A stretch of DNA of 64,000 bases from Streptomyces cylindrosporus (GTDB lineage: Bacteria > Actinomycetota > Actinomycetes > Streptomycetales > Streptomycetaceae): NCBI RefSeq assembly GCF_022698165.1, contig NZ_JALDAY010000008.1:536372-600371 (forward strand). The letters run 5' to 3'. A model generated the notes under the pieces. That model saw only the letters and a list, made by a program, of their open reading frames with translations, was not told the DNA's origin and did not search any database. Positions 51,295-59,742 of this stretch are shown here, one piece after another. Both the position numbers and the translations under genes were made by a program. How positions within the stretch are numbered: position 1 is the first letter of the stretch; every line of letters begins with the position of its first letter.

Positions 51295-52017
51295 TCAGTG
51301 TTCGCGGCGGCCGCACTCCGCCGGGTAGAGGGTGGAGCCCGCGGAAATGGCGTCGAGCGAAGTTCCGCTGAGGTGGACGGCCACCGCTCCCGTTGGATCG
51401 GCGGTCAGGTCCTCGATACGCACCGTCGCAGCAGCGAGCGTCGAGGGCGATGTGTGTGTTTCGGCCTCGGCCGGCGTGCTGAAGGGTGAACCTTCCAGCA
51501 CGGCGAGGGCGATGAGTTCCGTGCCGGACCGGCGCTCCGTCTCCTCGATGGCCAGCCGCCAGTGAAGTGCCGCATCTGCCAGGAGTTCCTTGCCGCTGGG
51601 TCCATGGGCGAGCAGGACGCTACGGCGGTGGCGGATGTGCCGCGCCATGGCGCAGCAGAGTGGGATGCCGGTGCCATAGGGAGTGTCCACGCGGTTGTGG
51701 CCGGCGGTCGGGTAACAGCCGAGTGCGTCGGACAGAAGTCCTACGGCCGCGTTCCTGATACGTGGCAGCCGGCCGTGTTCGACGAGATCCAGGAGGATCG
51801 GGGTGGCTGCATAGGCCGCGGGGAACACCATGGCGGCGTGGCTGCAGATGAAGCCGCCGCCGGCAAGGAGGGATGCCGCGTCGCCGGTCTCGTTGGCAGT
51901 CGTGGACAGCGTCAGCAGCCGTAGGGCATGAGCGACGTGCTCGGGATCGTCGTACTGATGCCAGGTCGGGTTCGGTATCGCCGACCAGTTCACAGCGTCG
52001 ATGGCATCGAGGGTCAC
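51295..52017 (-). CDS. Hypothetical protein in remnant island
   Basis: About 240 residues from the GTG at 52017. Helical repeats such as DDPEHVAHALRLLTLSTTANETGDAASLLAGGGFICSHAAMVFPAAYAATPILLDLVEHG suggest an alpha-helical (HEAT-like) protein, followed by a beta-prone end (VRIEDLTADPTGAVAVHLSG). The open frame extends upstream as far as 52464, but the upstream part overlaps integrase sequence on the other strand and looks like shadow. Start is uncertain. Function unknown; island cargo of this type may be host-defence or immunity related, which is only a guess. Confidence 0.5.
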   Translation of the reverse strand: MTLDAIDAVNWSAIPNPTWHQYDDPEHVAHALRLLTLSTTANETGDAASLLAGGGFICSHAAMVFPAAYAATPILLDLVEHGRLPRIRNAAVGLLSDALGCYPTAGHNRVDTPYGTGIPLCCAMARHIRHRRSVLLAHGPSGKELLADAALHWRLAIEETERRSGTELIALAVLEGSPFSTPAEAETHTSPSTLAAATVRIEDLTADPTGAVAVHLSGTSLDAISAGSTLYPAECGRREH

Positions 52018-52248
52018 GTCTGCATCGTGCCGGACCACAACGCGCCACGACAGCCGGTGCCTGGTTGCCGATTCGTTGGCTTTCCGGCATTCCCCGTGGT
52101 CCCCCGCCGGATCTGGCACGCATCTGGCACGTCTCATCGGGCGGGTGCGCAGCAGCCACCCGTGTCGGGGATCAGTCGCGGTCCTTCGCTGCGCGCAGAG
52201 CGCCAGGCATGAGAGGCGACTGCGGAAGCTTGAGCCGGGGTCCGGGCG

Positions 52249-52524
52249 ACGCACGCGCTCAGGCACTTCTACGCCTCCGCGCTGCTGGACGCGGGCGAGA
52301 ACAGCAAGGCGGTCAGCGAGTACGCGGGGCACGCCGAACCGGCGCTGACGCTGCGGGTGTACGCCCATCTGGTGCCCGACCGCCGCGAGCGTGCCCGGCG
52401 GGCCATCGACACCGTGTTTGAGCGTGCCCCTGGGGAAGATCACGGCCCACAGACGGCCCAACAAGCCTCAGACGGCCCCGGATCTGCCATTCGGTGCAGG
52501 TCAGGGGCCTTTTCCAGGTCATGA
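52249..52524 (+). pseudogene. Tyrosine integrase C-terminal remnant
   Basis: Reading from 52249 without a start codon gives THALRHFYASALLDAGENS, then KAVSEYAGHAEPALTLRVYAHLVPDRRERARR, to a TGA at 52522-52524. This is the catalytic C-terminus of a tyrosine recombinase: the HxLRH motif with the second Arg, the GH motif and the Tyr in RVYAHL. The N-terminal and the first catalytic Arg are missing, so it is a 5'-truncated, non-functional fragment. Its position against the right repeat is the classic place for an integrase gene. Confidence 0.85.
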
Positions 52525-52532
52525 CCCTCAGA

Positions 52533-52553
52533 AGTTCCTCAACTCTGCTTTGG
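52533..52553. repeat. Right 21-bp direct repeat (putative attR) of the remnant island
   Basis: Second exact copy of AGTTCCTCAACTCTGCTTTGG, 9 nt after the stop of the integrase remnant. Together with the copy at 50922-50942 it delimits about 1.6 kb. Confidence 0.8.
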
Positions 52554-52643
52554 CCGGCGAGACGGCCGGGCATCCCCCGTTCACGCAAGGCGCGAGGTGC
52601 CCACGGGGGGTCGCCTCGGGGGACTCGGAAGGAGGGTGGCGTC

Positions 52644-52955
52644 ATGGGACTGGTTCTCGGCATCATCCTGCTGGTCGCGTTTGTGGGGCTGCTGATGGCG
52701 GCCATCGTGGGGGCCGGTCGCCGGCAGGGGGCGCAGGGGTATCGGCGTTCGTACAGCCGTAGCGGCGGCAGCAACAGCGACAGCGGCAACAGCTGGTGGG
52801 CCGGTGACGGCGGCGGTTCGTCGTCCGGAGGGCACCACGGCGGGCACCACTCCGGCCACTCCTGCGGGGGCGGTCACTCGTGCGGGGGCGGCTCGTCCTG
52901 CGGAGGCGGGTCGTCCTGCGGTGGCGGCGGCGGATGCGGTGGAGGAGGCAGCTGA
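52644..52955 (+). CDS. Gly/His/Cys-rich membrane-anchored small protein
   Basis: Protein of 103 residues from an ATG with GGAAGGAGG upstream. One N-terminal membrane segment (LVLGIILLVAFVGLLMAAIVGAG) is followed by a basic/Ser-rich part (RRQGAQGYRRSYSRSGG) and then a low-complexity tail: HHGGHHSGHSCGGGHSCGGG, then SSCGGG twice and a final GGGGGCGGGGS. The Cys/His-rich tail suggests metal binding or an oxidation-crosslinked surface tail. Similar Gly-Cys-rich tails occur in DUF proteins such as TIGR04222 family proteins. No function can be assigned. It lies just outside the right island repeat. Confidence 0.65.
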   Translation: MGLVLGIILLVAFVGLLMAAIVGAGRRQGAQGYRRSYSRSGGSNSDSGNSWWAGDGGGSSSGGHHGGHHSGHSCGGGHSCGGGSSCGGGSSCGGGGGCGGGGS

Positions 52956-53332
52956 CACGGGGCGGCAGCCTCCGGCGACAGGGGGAGCCGTATCCCCGTC
53001 CGTCACTTCCGTGGAGCTCCCGCCGGGTCCACGCCCCGGCGGGAGCTCGTGCGCTCCGGCGTACGCCATGGCCGCCCTGGCGTACGCCGTGGTTGAACAA
53101 TTGAGCAGTGAAGCCCCCTGAGGGATGGAAACCCCACGAACTTGGGTAAAAACGCTGTGGCACTGCCACCGTTCATGATTCCCTCTAAATCACCGACGCG
53201 GCCCCTCGGACGTCCTGCGGACGACACCTTCCTGACTTCCCGACTGGGCCGACCGGGCCGTTCCCCCGGTGTCGACCGGGGTGTTCCGGACCCCACACCT
53301 CCCTTTTCTTTGCGTGCCAGCGGAGCCGACCC
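52956..53332. other. Intergenic region (377 bp) with terminator
   Basis: The first 100 nt hold the terminator at 53014-53048. A GGCGTACGCC palindrome occurs twice near 53060 and 53080. Around 53110-53200 is a lower-GC stretch (AATTGAGC, TGGGTAAAAACG, GATTCCCTCTAAATC) that is the likely promoter region for the DUF2617 gene. No gene or RNA is recognised. Confidence 0.5.
53014..53048 (+). terminator. Terminator after Gly/Cys-rich gene
   Basis: GAGCTCCCGCCGGG (53014-53027) pairs with CCCGGCGGGAGCTC (53035-53048) across 7 nt. Confidence 0.85.
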
Positions 53333-53881
53333 ATGCTCACGACCCTGAAGACCTCGTACACCGACACGCGCGCGGCCGACCTCGCCTGGGCACTGGGGCG
53401 TGAGCCGCTTCCCGCACTGGCCACCCTCGACCTCGAACTGGCCGGGGCCAAGCTTCAGTTGAGACTCCTCGGCGCCTCCCACCAGGTACTTCTGGAGGAG
53501 GAGAGGGGCAGTTGCTCGGAGACGGTCGCGTGCATCCCGGGCAGCAGCACCCCGCTGCCGCTCGGCGTGGCCAAGCGCATCGGCGACTGGGAGTACGAGT
53601 TCGCGGCCCGTGTCGAGGTTCTCTCGCCGGGCTCCTTCGCGGGCCGGGCACAGGAGTTGCTGGCCCTGGTCTCCGACCACCCGAACGGACTGGCGGGCGT
53701 CTTCCCCGGCAGCCCGCACGCCTTCACCGCGCTGCTCGCCCAGCGCCACGAGGGCCAGGTGCACTGGCGCACCTGGCACGCCTATCCACAGGACGGGCAA
53801 CTGGTGGCGACCCGGACGAGGGTGGGGGTACGGGTGCCGGTGTCCGTGCCGGTGCACGAGCTCAGTCCGTCGGGAGTCTGA
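53333..53881 (+). CDS. DUF2617 family protein
   Basis: Protein of 182 residues. The sequence has the DUF2617 pattern: MLTTLKTSYTDTRAADLAWALGREPLPALATLDLELAGAKLQLRLLGASHQVLLE, a mid section LPLGVAKRIGDWEYEFAARVEVLSPGSFAGRAQELLALV, and GVFPGSPHAFTALLAQRHEGQVHWRTWHAYPQDGQLV. No activity is known for this family, but it is nearly always next to the spermidine-synthase-like gene in Streptomyces, from memory. GCGGAG lies upstream of the ATG. The next gene starts about 115 nt downstream. Confidence 0.75.
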   Translation: MLTTLKTSYTDTRAADLAWALGREPLPALATLDLELAGAKLQLRLLGASHQVLLEEERGSCSETVACIPGSSTPLPLGVAKRIGDWEYEFAARVEVLSPGSFAGRAQELLALVSDHPNGLAGVFPGSPHAFTALLAQRHEGQVHWRTWHAYPQDGQLVATRTRVGVRVPVSVPVHELSPSGV

Positions 53882-53995
53882 CGCGGACGCCGGACGGCCG
53901 GTTGAGCGTCTTCAAACGCGCCTCGGCCTGTTGACCGTCAGTTCCACACGTGTGGGTGACCAAGGGTGACGTCGCAGTGACGTAACGTCGCAGTC

Positions 53996-55639
53996 GTGAT
54001 CGAGCCGCACGCCCCCGCCCCGCCCGGACCCCCACCCGCCTGGGCCGGTCCCGCGCGGCTTCCCGTGCGGCCGGCCACCGGGCGGTTCCTCGTCCTCGCG
54101 TGCGTCTTCGTCTGTGCGGCCTGCGGACTGGTGTACGAACTCGAACTCGTCGCACTCGCCTCGTACTTGATCGGCGACTCGGTCACCCAGGCCTCGGTCG
54201 TGCTGTCGGTCATGGTGTTCGCGATGGGCATCGGCTCGCTCGCCGCCAAGCGGCTGCGCCGGCTCGCCGCGGCCGGCTTCGGCGCGATCGAGGCGACACT
54301 CGCACTGGTCGGCGGCTGCAGCGCCATGGCCCTGTACGCCGTCTTCGCCTGGACCGGCGACTGGGGCGGCCTGTGGGGCAGCGGGCCGCGCTGGCTGCTG
54401 GTCGCCTTCTCGCTCACCATCGGCCTGCTGATCGGCGCCGAGGTGCCGCTGCTGATGGAGCTGATCCAGCGCATCCGCCGCCAGGACGCGGGCGGCGCGG
54501 TCGCCGACCTGTTCGCCGCGGACTACGTCGGCGCGCTCGTCGGCGGCCTCGCCTTCCCGTTCCTCCTGCTGCCCCTGCTCGGGCAGTTGACCGGCGCCCT
54601 GATCACCGGCACGGTCAACGCGATCGCCGGCGGCACCCTTGTCCTTGGCCTGTTCCGCCGCGACCTCACCCGCCGCGCCCGCTGGCTGCTGCTCATCGCC
54701 AACCTCACCGTCCTCGGCGTCCTCGCCTCCGCCGCCGTCCTGGTCGACGACTTCGAGCGCGCCGCCCGGCAGGCGGTCTACGGCCGGGACGTACGGGTGG
54801 CGCTGCAGACCGGCACCCAGGAGGTCGTCCTCACCGGCGGCACCCACGGCCGCCCCCTCGACCTCTTCCTCGACGGCCGCCTGAGGGTCAGCGGCCGCGA
54901 CGAACTCCGCTACCACGAAGCCCTGGTCCACCCCGCGATGAACGGCCCGCACGCGCGCGTGCTGATCCTCGGCGGCGGCGACGGCCTCGCCGCCCGCGAG
55001 GTGCTGCGGCATCCCGGCGTACGGCGCGTCGAGGTCGTCGAACTCGACGCCGGGGTGGTCCGGCTGGCCCGCAGCGACCCGGCGCTGTCCCGGCTCAACG
55101 GCCATGTCTACGACGACCCGCGCGTGCGCGTGGCCACCGCGGACGCCTTCCGCTGGCTGCGCACGGCGCCGGCATCCTCGTACGACGTGGTGATCTCGGA
55201 CCTGCCCGACCCGGGCATCACGGTGAGCACCAAGCTCTACTCCGAGGAGTTCTACGGCCTGGCCCGCCGGGTGCTCGCGCCGGGCGGGCGGCTGGTGGTG
55301 CACGCGGGGCCGTTCGCCGACCGGCGGCGCGTGTTCTGGACGGTCGACGCGACGCTGCGGGCCGCCGGGCTCTCCACCGAGCCCTACCGGGTGGGCGGCC
55401 GTGACGCCGGTTTCGCGGCCGGCCCGGACCGTACGACGGAGGCCTCCCGGGCGCCGCGCGACTGGGGGTTCGTGCTCGCCGCGGCCGACCACGCTCCGCG
55501 CCTGGGCCTGGACCCGCACGCACCGCCCCCGAGGACCCTGACCCCGGCGACCCTCGCGGCGGACGCCCGGGCCGCGGCCCGCACCCGCCTCACCGGCCTG
55601 CCGCCCTCGACGCTCGTCCATCCCCGGTACGCGAACTGA
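53996..55639 (+). CDS. Spermidine-synthase-like methyltransferase-fold membrane protein
   Basis: Protein of 547 residues from a GTG. About seven to eight membrane segments in the first 250 residues (FLVLACVFVCAACGLVYELELVALASYLIG, VVLSVMVFAMGIGSLAAK, and so on) precede a cytosolic spermine/spermidine-synthase fold. The nucleotide loop VLILGGGDGLAAREVLRH is at about 318-335, and DVVISDLPDPGI at about 400 has the acidic site. The LYSEEFYGLARRVLAPGGRLVVHAG segment follows the family. These large fused proteins are called polyamine aminopropyltransferases, but their real substrates are not established. No good ribosome-binding site is visible, so it may be leaderless. Confidence 0.8.
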   Translation: MIEPHAPAPPGPPPAWAGPARLPVRPATGRFLVLACVFVCAACGLVYELELVALASYLIGDSVTQASVVLSVMVFAMGIGSLAAKRLRRLAAAGFGAIEATLALVGGCSAMALYAVFAWTGDWGGLWGSGPRWLLVAFSLTIGLLIGAEVPLLMELIQRIRRQDAGGAVADLFAADYVGALVGGLAFPFLLLPLLGQLTGALITGTVNAIAGGTLVLGLFRRDLTRRARWLLLIANLTVLGVLASAAVLVDDFERAARQAVYGRDVRVALQTGTQEVVLTGGTHGRPLDLFLDGRLRVSGRDELRYHEALVHPAMNGPHARVLILGGGDGLAAREVLRHPGVRRVEVVELDAGVVRLARSDPALSRLNGHVYDDPRVRVATADAFRWLRTAPASSYDVVISDLPDPGITVSTKLYSEEFYGLARRVLAPGGRLVVHAGPFADRRRVFWTVDATLRAAGLSTEPYRVGGRDAGFAAGPDRTTEASRAPRDWGFVLAAADHAPRLGLDPHAPPPRTLTPATLAADARAAARTRLTGLPPSTLVHPRYAN

Positions 55640-55643
55640 CACG

Positions 55644-55684
55644 ACGGCGGCCCGCCCCTTCCCCCGGACGGGACGGACCGCCGT
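55644..55684. terminator. Bidirectional terminator
   Basis: ACGGCGG (55644-55650) pairs with CCGCCGT (55678-55684), with inner imperfect pairing, between convergent genes. Confidence 0.55.
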
Positions 55685-55712
55685 ACTTCCCCCGCTTCCC
55701 CCTCGCCGTGGC

Positions 55713-56285
55713 TCAGACGACGTTCAGCGTGCTGTACGAGGCGAGCTTCCAGCCGTGGCTGTTGTTGACCTTCAGGTAGTACTTGCCGCTGGTGCGCTTG
55801 AAGACGACCTGGTGCTTCCAGCCGTTGTAGGTGACGGTGGTGCTGGAGCTGTTCCAGAGCGCGGACTCCCCCGCCGCGTCGAGGGTCTTGGGGCCGGCCT
55901 TGCCGTCGACCGTCAGATGGGTGCCCAGTTCGCTGTTGAGCTTCTTCTGCCAGGACTTGACGGCGGCGGTGGTGTTGGGCCCGTACTTGCCGTCGATGTC
56001 GGCGTAGTCGAAGGTCGTGCCGTCCTTCTCCTTGGCGCCGTCCGCCCACAGCAGCACCTGCACCAGCGCGGTCGCGTTGCTCTTCGCGTGGCTGGTGGAG
56101 GAAAGCGTGCCCTCGTCCTTCCAGTCGTCGCTCGCGCTGCCCGTCCCCGCGATGTACCCCTGCGAAACGCTGGCGGAGGCCGGCTCGGCGAGCGTGATCG
56201 CCCCTCCGCCCAGCGCGGCGGCGACGAGCGCGACCGCGACGGCCTTACGGCGCCAGGTCCTGGAGCTCCTGGAGCTGCGTGACAT
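55713..56285 (-). CDS. Secreted peptidoglycan-binding domain protein
   Basis: Protein of 190 residues. The signal peptide (basic RSSRSSRTWRRKAVAVALVAAAL, cleavage near PASAS) ends near residue 39. A PG_binding_1-type domain covers about 60-140 (SHAKSNATALVQVLLWADG, YADIDGKYGPNTTAAVKSWQKKLNSELG, HLTVDGKAGPKTLDAAG). The end (TVTYNGWKHQVVFKRTSGKYYLKVNNSHGWKLASYSTLNVV) is beta-strand rich. It has no catalytic domain, so it likely anchors to wall peptidoglycan as a spore-coat or envelope protein. ATG followed by the run SRSSRSSR. It converges on the spermidine-synthase gene. Confidence 0.8.
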   Translation of the reverse strand: MSRSSRSSRTWRRKAVAVALVAAALGGGAITLAEPASASVSQGYIAGTGSASDDWKDEGTLSSTSHAKSNATALVQVLLWADGAKEKDGTTFDYADIDGKYGPNTTAAVKSWQKKLNSELGTHLTVDGKAGPKTLDAAGESALWNSSSTTVTYNGWKHQVVFKRTSGKYYLKVNNSHGWKLASYSTLNVV

Positions 56286-56497
56286 GTGGTGTCCCCTCTC
56301 GACCGCGGGCCGGGGTCCCCCCGTTGGGCCCCGTGTTCCCCGCGGTTCGAAAAGCTACGGGCGGCGCACCCTCCGCCGAATCCGGCACCGGTTTGATCCC
56401 GGCGCCAACTCCCGCGGTAACCGCACGGTTCCTGCAACTTCCGCGGTACCGCCGGAGGTTGACGCCCCACCGCGCGCACCCGGGTTACGCTGCGGCG

Positions 56498-57655
56498 ATG
56501 CGGATCCACCCCCTCGTCGTCGACGGCCTCATCACCGCGGCGCAGACGACCGTGGCCGTCCTGCTCGGCAGGGAGGCCGTGGCCCAGGGATGGACCGCAC
56601 TCGACGCGCCCGCCTGGGTCCTCGTCGCCCTCGCCAACCTCCCCACCTTCCTGCGCAACCGCGCCCCGGTCACGGTCTGCCTCCTCGTCCACGCGGTCGC
56701 CGTCGTGTACGTGAGCCGCGGCGACTGGCCGGTGGTCAACTCCTTCGGCCCGATGCTCGCGTTCTACACCGTGGCCTCGCTGCGCCCGGCCCGCACCACC
56801 GCCGCCTGCGCCGCCCTGATGACCGCCGTGTGGATCTACGCCGGCCTGGTCACCGACGGCAGCTCGATGGCGTCCGTGGTCGCCCAGTCCGTCGCCTACC
56901 CGGTGGTCCTGTGGTGGTTCGGCCACACCGCACGGCGCACCGCCGACCTCACCCGGCAGCTCCGCGCCGAACAGGCCGAACGCGCCCGCCGCGAGGTCGC
57001 CGAGGAACGTGTCCGCATCGCCCGCGAGCTGCACGACGTCGTCGCCCACCACATGGCCGTCATCAACGTCCAGGCCGGCCTCGCCCGTTTCGTCTTCAGC
57101 TCCGACGCCCGCACCGCCCGCGAGGCCCTCGACACCATCGCCGGCAGCAGCGGCGAGGCCCTCGCCGAACTCCGGCGCATGCTCGGCCTGTTGCGCGCCG
57201 ACGGCGTCCAGGGCGCGGCCGACGGCGCCCCCGCCCCCGGCCTCGACCAGCTCGCCGACATGGTCGAACGCGTCCGCGCGGGCGGCGTCCCCGTCGACCT
57301 CCGCATCACCGGCGAGCCCCGCCCGCTGCCGCCCGGCGTCCAGCTCTGCCTCTACCGCGTCGTCCAGGAGGCCCTCACCAACGTCCTCAAACACGCCCCG
57401 GGCGCCCACGCCACCGTCCAACTGGCCTACCGGGCAGGCGAGATGACCCTCTCCGTACACGATGACGGGAAGGGGGTGAATCCGGCCAGAAAGCAGGAGC
57501 GGGGCGGCCATGGCTTGATCGGGATGCGCGAGCGGGCCAAGCTCTACGGCGGGACGATCGTCGTCGGCCCGCGCAGCGAGGGGGGTTTCGGCGTGCATCT
57601 GACCCTGCCGACGTCCGTACCGGCCGCACGCCGGGGAGACGCCGTCGCGGAATGA
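56498..57655 (+). CDS. Two-component sensor histidine kinase (NarL class)
   Basis: Protein of 385 residues. Four to five membrane segments in the first 145 residues form the sensor (VLVALANLPTFL, VTVCLLVHAVAVVYV, TTAACAALMTAVWIYAGLV, VAYPVVLWWFG). The HisKA_3 box is RVRIARELHDVVAHHMAVINVQAG with the phosphoacceptor His179. The HATPase domain has QEALTNVLKHAPGA, VHDDGKGV and GGHGLIGMRERAKLYGG. It autophosphorylates and passes phosphate to the response regulator whose ATG overlaps its stop (ATGA). The signal is unknown. ATG 56498 chosen over the long upstream frame because the upstream codons have no membrane-sensor character. Confidence 0.85.
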   Translation: MRIHPLVVDGLITAAQTTVAVLLGREAVAQGWTALDAPAWVLVALANLPTFLRNRAPVTVCLLVHAVAVVYVSRGDWPVVNSFGPMLAFYTVASLRPARTTAACAALMTAVWIYAGLVTDGSSMASVVAQSVAYPVVLWWFGHTARRTADLTRQLRAEQAERARREVAEERVRIARELHDVVAHHMAVINVQAGLARFVFSSDARTAREALDTIAGSSGEALAELRRMLGLLRADGVQGAADGAPAPGLDQLADMVERVRAGGVPVDLRITGEPRPLPPGVQLCLYRVVQEALTNVLKHAPGAHATVQLAYRAGEMTLSVHDDGKGVNPARKQERGGHGLIGMRERAKLYGGTIVVGPRSEGGFGVHLTLPTSVPAARRGDAVAE

Positions 57656-58356
57656 CCGACACCGACACCGGCAACGACCGACGGGCGATCAGGGTCCTCG
57701 TCGTCGACGACCAGTTCCTCGTACGCAGCGGACTGGTCGCCCTGCTGCGCGCCGCCCCCGGCATGGAGGTGGCGGGCGAGGCGGCGGACGGCGAAGAGGC
57801 CGTACGGCTGGCGGCGAAGACCCGCCCGGACGTGATCCTGATGGACATCCGGATGCCCGGCGCGTCCGGCATCGAGGCCACGGAACGCATCCTCGCCGCG
57901 GCCACCGACCCGCCGCCCCGCATCCTCGTCCTCACCACGTTCGACCTCGACGAGTACGTGTACGGCGCCCTGCGCGCCGGCGCCTCCGGCTTCCTCCTCA
58001 AGGACGCCGGCCCCGAACGCCTCCTCGCGGCAGTCACCGCGGTGCACGGCGGCGACGCGCTGTTCGCGCCGGTGGTGACCCGGCGTCTGGTGGAGGCGTT
58101 CACCCGGGTGACGGACGGCGCGGCCACGGACCGCGAGCCCCCGCCCGGCCTGGACGCCCTCACCACCCGCGAGGTGGAGGTCCTGAAACTGGTCGCCCGG
58201 GGCCTGACCAACGCGGAGGCGGCGGACCGGCTGTTCATCAGCGAGGCGACGGTGAAGACGCATCTGAACCGGACGATGACGAAGCTGGGGCTGACGAGCC
58301 GGGCGCAGGTGGTGGTCGTGGCGTATGAGACGGGGCTGGTTACGCCAGGGGGATAG
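57652..58356 (+). CDS. Response regulator, NarL/FixJ (LuxR) family
   Basis: Protein of 234 residues. The receiver domain (about 14-130) has the phosphoacceptor Asp65 in VILMDIRMPG, with Asp19/Asp20 in LVVDDQFLVRSG and the Lys in FLLKDAGPERL. The LuxR-type HTH (about 165-225) is LTTREVEVLKLVARGLTNAEAADRLFISEATVKTHLNRTMTKLGL. The first bases overlap the kinase stop (ATGA). Targets are unknown; the pair likely controls a local or dispersed set of genes, as in many Streptomyces two-component systems. Confidence 0.92.
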   Translation: MTDTDTGNDRRAIRVLVVDDQFLVRSGLVALLRAAPGMEVAGEAADGEEAVRLAAKTRPDVILMDIRMPGASGIEATERILAAATDPPPRILVLTTFDLDEYVYGALRAGASGFLLKDAGPERLLAAVTAVHGGDALFAPVVTRRLVEAFTRVTDGAATDREPPPGLDALTTREVEVLKLVARGLTNAEAADRLFISEATVKTHLNRTMTKLGLTSRAQVVVVAYETGLVTPGG

Positions 58357-58362
58357 TCAGCC

Positions 58363-58444
58363 CGTCTGGGGGTGCCCCCTCTGGGGGAGTTTGAGGACGA
58401 GGTCGTTCAGGCCGAAGCGGGGGTCTGGGGGCGGCAGCCCCCAG
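58363..58444. repeat. Streptomyces-type intergenic repeat ending in hairpin
   Basis: The GCCCGTCTGGGGGTGCCCCC, TTTGAGGACGAGG and GGGGGTCTGGGGGCGGCAGCCCCCAG modules, in this order, resemble a repeat family that occurs many times between genes in Streptomyces genomes, from memory. The last part is a hairpin, CTGGGGGC (58425-58432) and GCCCCCAG (58437-58444), which doubles as a terminator for the response-regulator gene. Confidence 0.65.
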
Positions 58445-58515
58445 GACATACGACGCGCGCTCACTTTCGACCAACGGGGGTGCAGGAACCGGCCCCCTGG
58501 GTAGGCTCGGCCCAC

Positions 58516-59688
58516 ATGGAGCATGACGCGTTCGTTCCGGTTCCGTCCCGGCGGCTGAGGGAGGCCCTCGCCGACCCCGCACAGGTCGCTCGCGCGGTCC
58601 CCGGGCTTCAGCAGGACGCCGGCGCGGAACCCGTCGCCGGGCGGCTGAAACTGCGCGTCGGCAGTCACTCCGTCACCTACCGGGGGAGCGTGCGGCTGAC
58701 CGCGCGCGAGGACGGTTCGTACGCGGCGGAGGGCGACGCCACGGAGACCCGCGGGACCGGCTCGGTCAAGCTCGCGCTGACCCTGCGCGTGACGGACGCC
58801 GAGGGCGGCTCGACGCTGACCTTCGAGGGAAGCGCCACGGCGGACGGCCGGCTCACGGAACTCCCACCCGAGTCGGTGTCGTCCGCGCTGACCCGCCTGC
58901 TGGACCGTTTCGCCGAGAAGCTGGGGGCGGGGGCGGGGGCCGAGGCGGCTGCGGAGACCGGGGAAGCGGGGGAGCCGGAGGAAGCCGGGGGAGCGGCGGA
59001 GGCCGAGCGGGCCGGGGGAGCGCCCGCGACTGAGCAGGCTGCGGGAGTGTCCGAGCCCGAGCAGGCTGCGGGAGCGGCGGAAGCTGCGCAGGCCGGGGAA
59101 GTGCCCGAAGCTGCGCAGGCCGCGGGCGTGTCCGAGCCCTCGAAGGCCGACGCAGCGTCCGAAGCCGAGTCGGGCGCGGGAGTTGGCGAGCCCGGGCAGG
59201 ACGACGGGCCCGAGCCTGTGGTGGTGCAGGAGTTCGGGGACAAGGCGACCAGTGACTTCGATACGACGCCGGACGCGGACGACGAGCCGCCGGTGCCGGA
59301 CGGCACTGTCGCCGACGTACCGGCAGACACCGCTGCCGCCCCGTCGGACGACGACCACGTCTCCGTCTTCGACACGGAGATCCCGCCGCCGTCGCTCGAT
59401 CCGTCGGACGAGGACGAGGATCAGGAGACGCCGGTCGCCGCGGGGTCCGGAGCGGACGACTACACCGAACCCGCGGAGCCCCCTGCCGAGGCGGCGCACG
59501 CGCGTCGGACGATGATCGGACGCAGCGCGGAGGAGGTCGACCACGCACCGCCCCGCGGCCGTTACGCCCCGGTCCCCGCTCCGCAGACGGCCGCCCAGGG
59601 CTCGACACTGCGCTGGGTCGCACCGGCCGCGGCCCTCGTACTGGCTTCGGCGATCGTGGCGGGCCGGGTACTGCGACGCCGCCGGTGA
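58516..59688 (+). CDS. SRPBCC (CoxG-like) protein with disordered tail and membrane anchor
   Basis: Protein of 390 residues. The N-terminal SRPBCC fold (about 1-140) has the CoxG pattern: FVPVPSRRLREALADPAQVARAVPGLQQDAGAEPVAGRLKLRVGSHSVTYRGSVRL and LPPESVSSALTRLLDRFAEKLG. A long Ala/Glu/Gly-rich region follows (about 140-230) with imperfect units of QAAGVSEPEQAAGAAEAAQAG type. An acidic, Asp-rich region (about 230-320) leads to a C-terminal membrane segment (LRWVAPAAALVLASAIVAGRVL). It would bind a hydrophobic ligand near the membrane. No CO-dehydrogenase genes are near, so the CoxG name does not imply function. ATG with GGCCCAC upstream only. Confidence 0.75.
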   Translation: MEHDAFVPVPSRRLREALADPAQVARAVPGLQQDAGAEPVAGRLKLRVGSHSVTYRGSVRLTAREDGSYAAEGDATETRGTGSVKLALTLRVTDAEGGSTLTFEGSATADGRLTELPPESVSSALTRLLDRFAEKLGAGAGAEAAAETGEAGEPEEAGGAAEAERAGGAPATEQAAGVSEPEQAAGAAEAAQAGEVPEAAQAAGVSEPSKADAASEAESGAGVGEPGQDDGPEPVVVQEFGDKATSDFDTTPDADDEPPVPDGTVADVPADTAAAPSDDDHVSVFDTEIPPPSLDPSDEDEDQETPVAAGSGADDYTEPAEPPAEAAHARRTMIGRSAEEVDHAPPRGRYAPVPAPQTAAQGSTLRWVAPAAALVLASAIVAGRVLRRRR

Positions 59689-59742
59689 CGGGACCGGCCC
59701 GGACCGGTGATCGCACTCGGCGCCCCCCAGTAAGGTCGTCCC

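Noticed and set aside
53096..53200. Riboswitch upstream of DUF2617 gene
   Set aside because: Lower-GC and hairpin-prone, but no match to any riboswitch core that I could recognise.
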